DNA of 64,000 bases from Lysobacter firmicutimachus. GTDB lineage: Bacteria > Pseudomonadota > Gammaproteobacteria > Xanthomonadales > Xanthomonadaceae. Position numbers and translations under genes: made by a program. The stretch spans positions 992,001-1,056,000 of the forward strand of contig NZ_JBANDL010000002.1 in assembly GCF_037027445.1 (NCBI RefSeq), written 5' to 3'. The notes under the pieces were generated by a model. The model saw nothing but the letters and a program-made list of their open reading frames with translations, made no database searches and was not told the DNA's origin. This document shows positions 63,852 through 64,000 of this stretch, one piece after another. Position 1 is the stretch's first letter. Each line of letters begins with the position of its first letter.

Positions 63852-64000
63852 GTAGGAGCGGCGCAAGCCGCGACCACCCGAAGAGAACGAATACCACCGC
63901 AACCGCCGAAGCGACGATGCTTGGCGGCTGCTCCACGCCTTGCCCGCGGGATTGCGGCTTCGGCTCCGGCGCTCGCGTACATGGCTGCGGCTGTCGCGGC
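63852..64000. repeat. Second, nearly identical copy of the 163-base element (cut by the window end)
   Basis: Begins GTAGGAGCGGCGCAAGCCGC and continues with CGACCACCCGAAGAGAACGA, ATACCACCGCA and GCTTGGCGGCTG, matching the preceding element with scattered substitutions. It is missing only its last dozen or so bases. The two copies are direct tandem neighbours 44 bases apart. Confidence 0.85.

Overview
The window looks like chromosome of a Lysobacter-type member of the Xanthomonadaceae. This rests on the very GC-rich core genes, the gene content (paired LTD/Calx-beta extracellular nucleases, a secreted M23 peptidase, a kynurenine and tyrosine catabolic set, a PhoPQ locus preceded by a PepSY protein), an effector ending in an XVIPCD (the secretion domain of the Xanthomonadales bacteria-killing type IV secretion system), and GTAGGAGCGGCG-type intergenic repeats. 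The genus is inferred; no rRNA is present.

Region 1 (1 to about 10,550) is the right-hand part of a mobile island with visibly lower GC than the rest. It ends in a tyrosine integrase (9341-10408) abutting the 5' end of dusA, a known integration target. One long leftward operon carries a VirB5-like protein, a VirB6-like protein, a DUF4189 protein, a small membrane protein, an ankyrin lipoprotein, an 807-residue lipase-like effector with a C-terminal XVIPCD, an unknown protein and a partial DUF2188-like protein. The lipoprotein and the lipase look like an immunity/toxin pair. A 720-base control region with an inverted repeat separates this operon from a rightward NarL-type response regulator and an XRE regulator. 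This cassette, a contact-dependent antibacterial effector travelling with its own accessory T4SS subunits, is the strongest candidate for an under-described system. No relaxase, coupling protein or VirB4/VirB11 ATPase is visible; the left end is outside the window.

Region 2 (10.5-24.7 kb) is core chromosome: dusA, a CtlX-like hydrolase, PepSY/phoP/phoQ, mtfA, a single-chain fatty-acid-kinase-like protein (DhaL/FakA plus DegV/FakB) directly upstream of plsY, then birA, coaX, a SPOR protein, tRNA-Thr, arginase, an entericidin-like lipoprotein and a CsbD protein. Region 3 (24.7-36.3 kb): trpS, a metallo-beta-lactamase-fold hydrolase, a GAF-GGDEF diguanylate cyclase, a VOC protein, a HEAT-like protein, a secreted M23 peptidase, and a branched-chain-type 2-oxoacid dehydrogenase operon (E1alpha, E1beta, a double-SH3 protein, E2). 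Region 4 (36.6-44.1 kb) holds two tandem ExeM/NucH-like extracellular nuclease genes; the upstream copy has lost every catalytic residue I can align.

Region 5 (44.2-54.8 kb): kynA, a POT peptide transporter, a MarR regulator divergent from hppD-hmgA (tyrosine to maleylacetoacetate), a lipoprotein, a CaCA antiporter, nhaA and an NAD-dependent epimerase-like protein. Region 6 (54.8-64 kb): repeat-rich spacers, a DMT exporter, an Mpo1-like protein, an SMR transporter, purC, a small membrane DnaJ protein, rpe, an RraA-like protein, a YegS-type lipid kinase and trpE. Two probable regulatory RNAs lie here: a minus-strand structured transcript with GGA-bearing hairpins (60844-60960) and a Trp-rich, apparently leaderless leader ORF in front of trpE (62046-62189). 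Several genes (plsY, the SPOR gene, nhaA, the trp leader) have a -10-like hexamer exactly six bases before ATG, which suggests leaderless transcripts.
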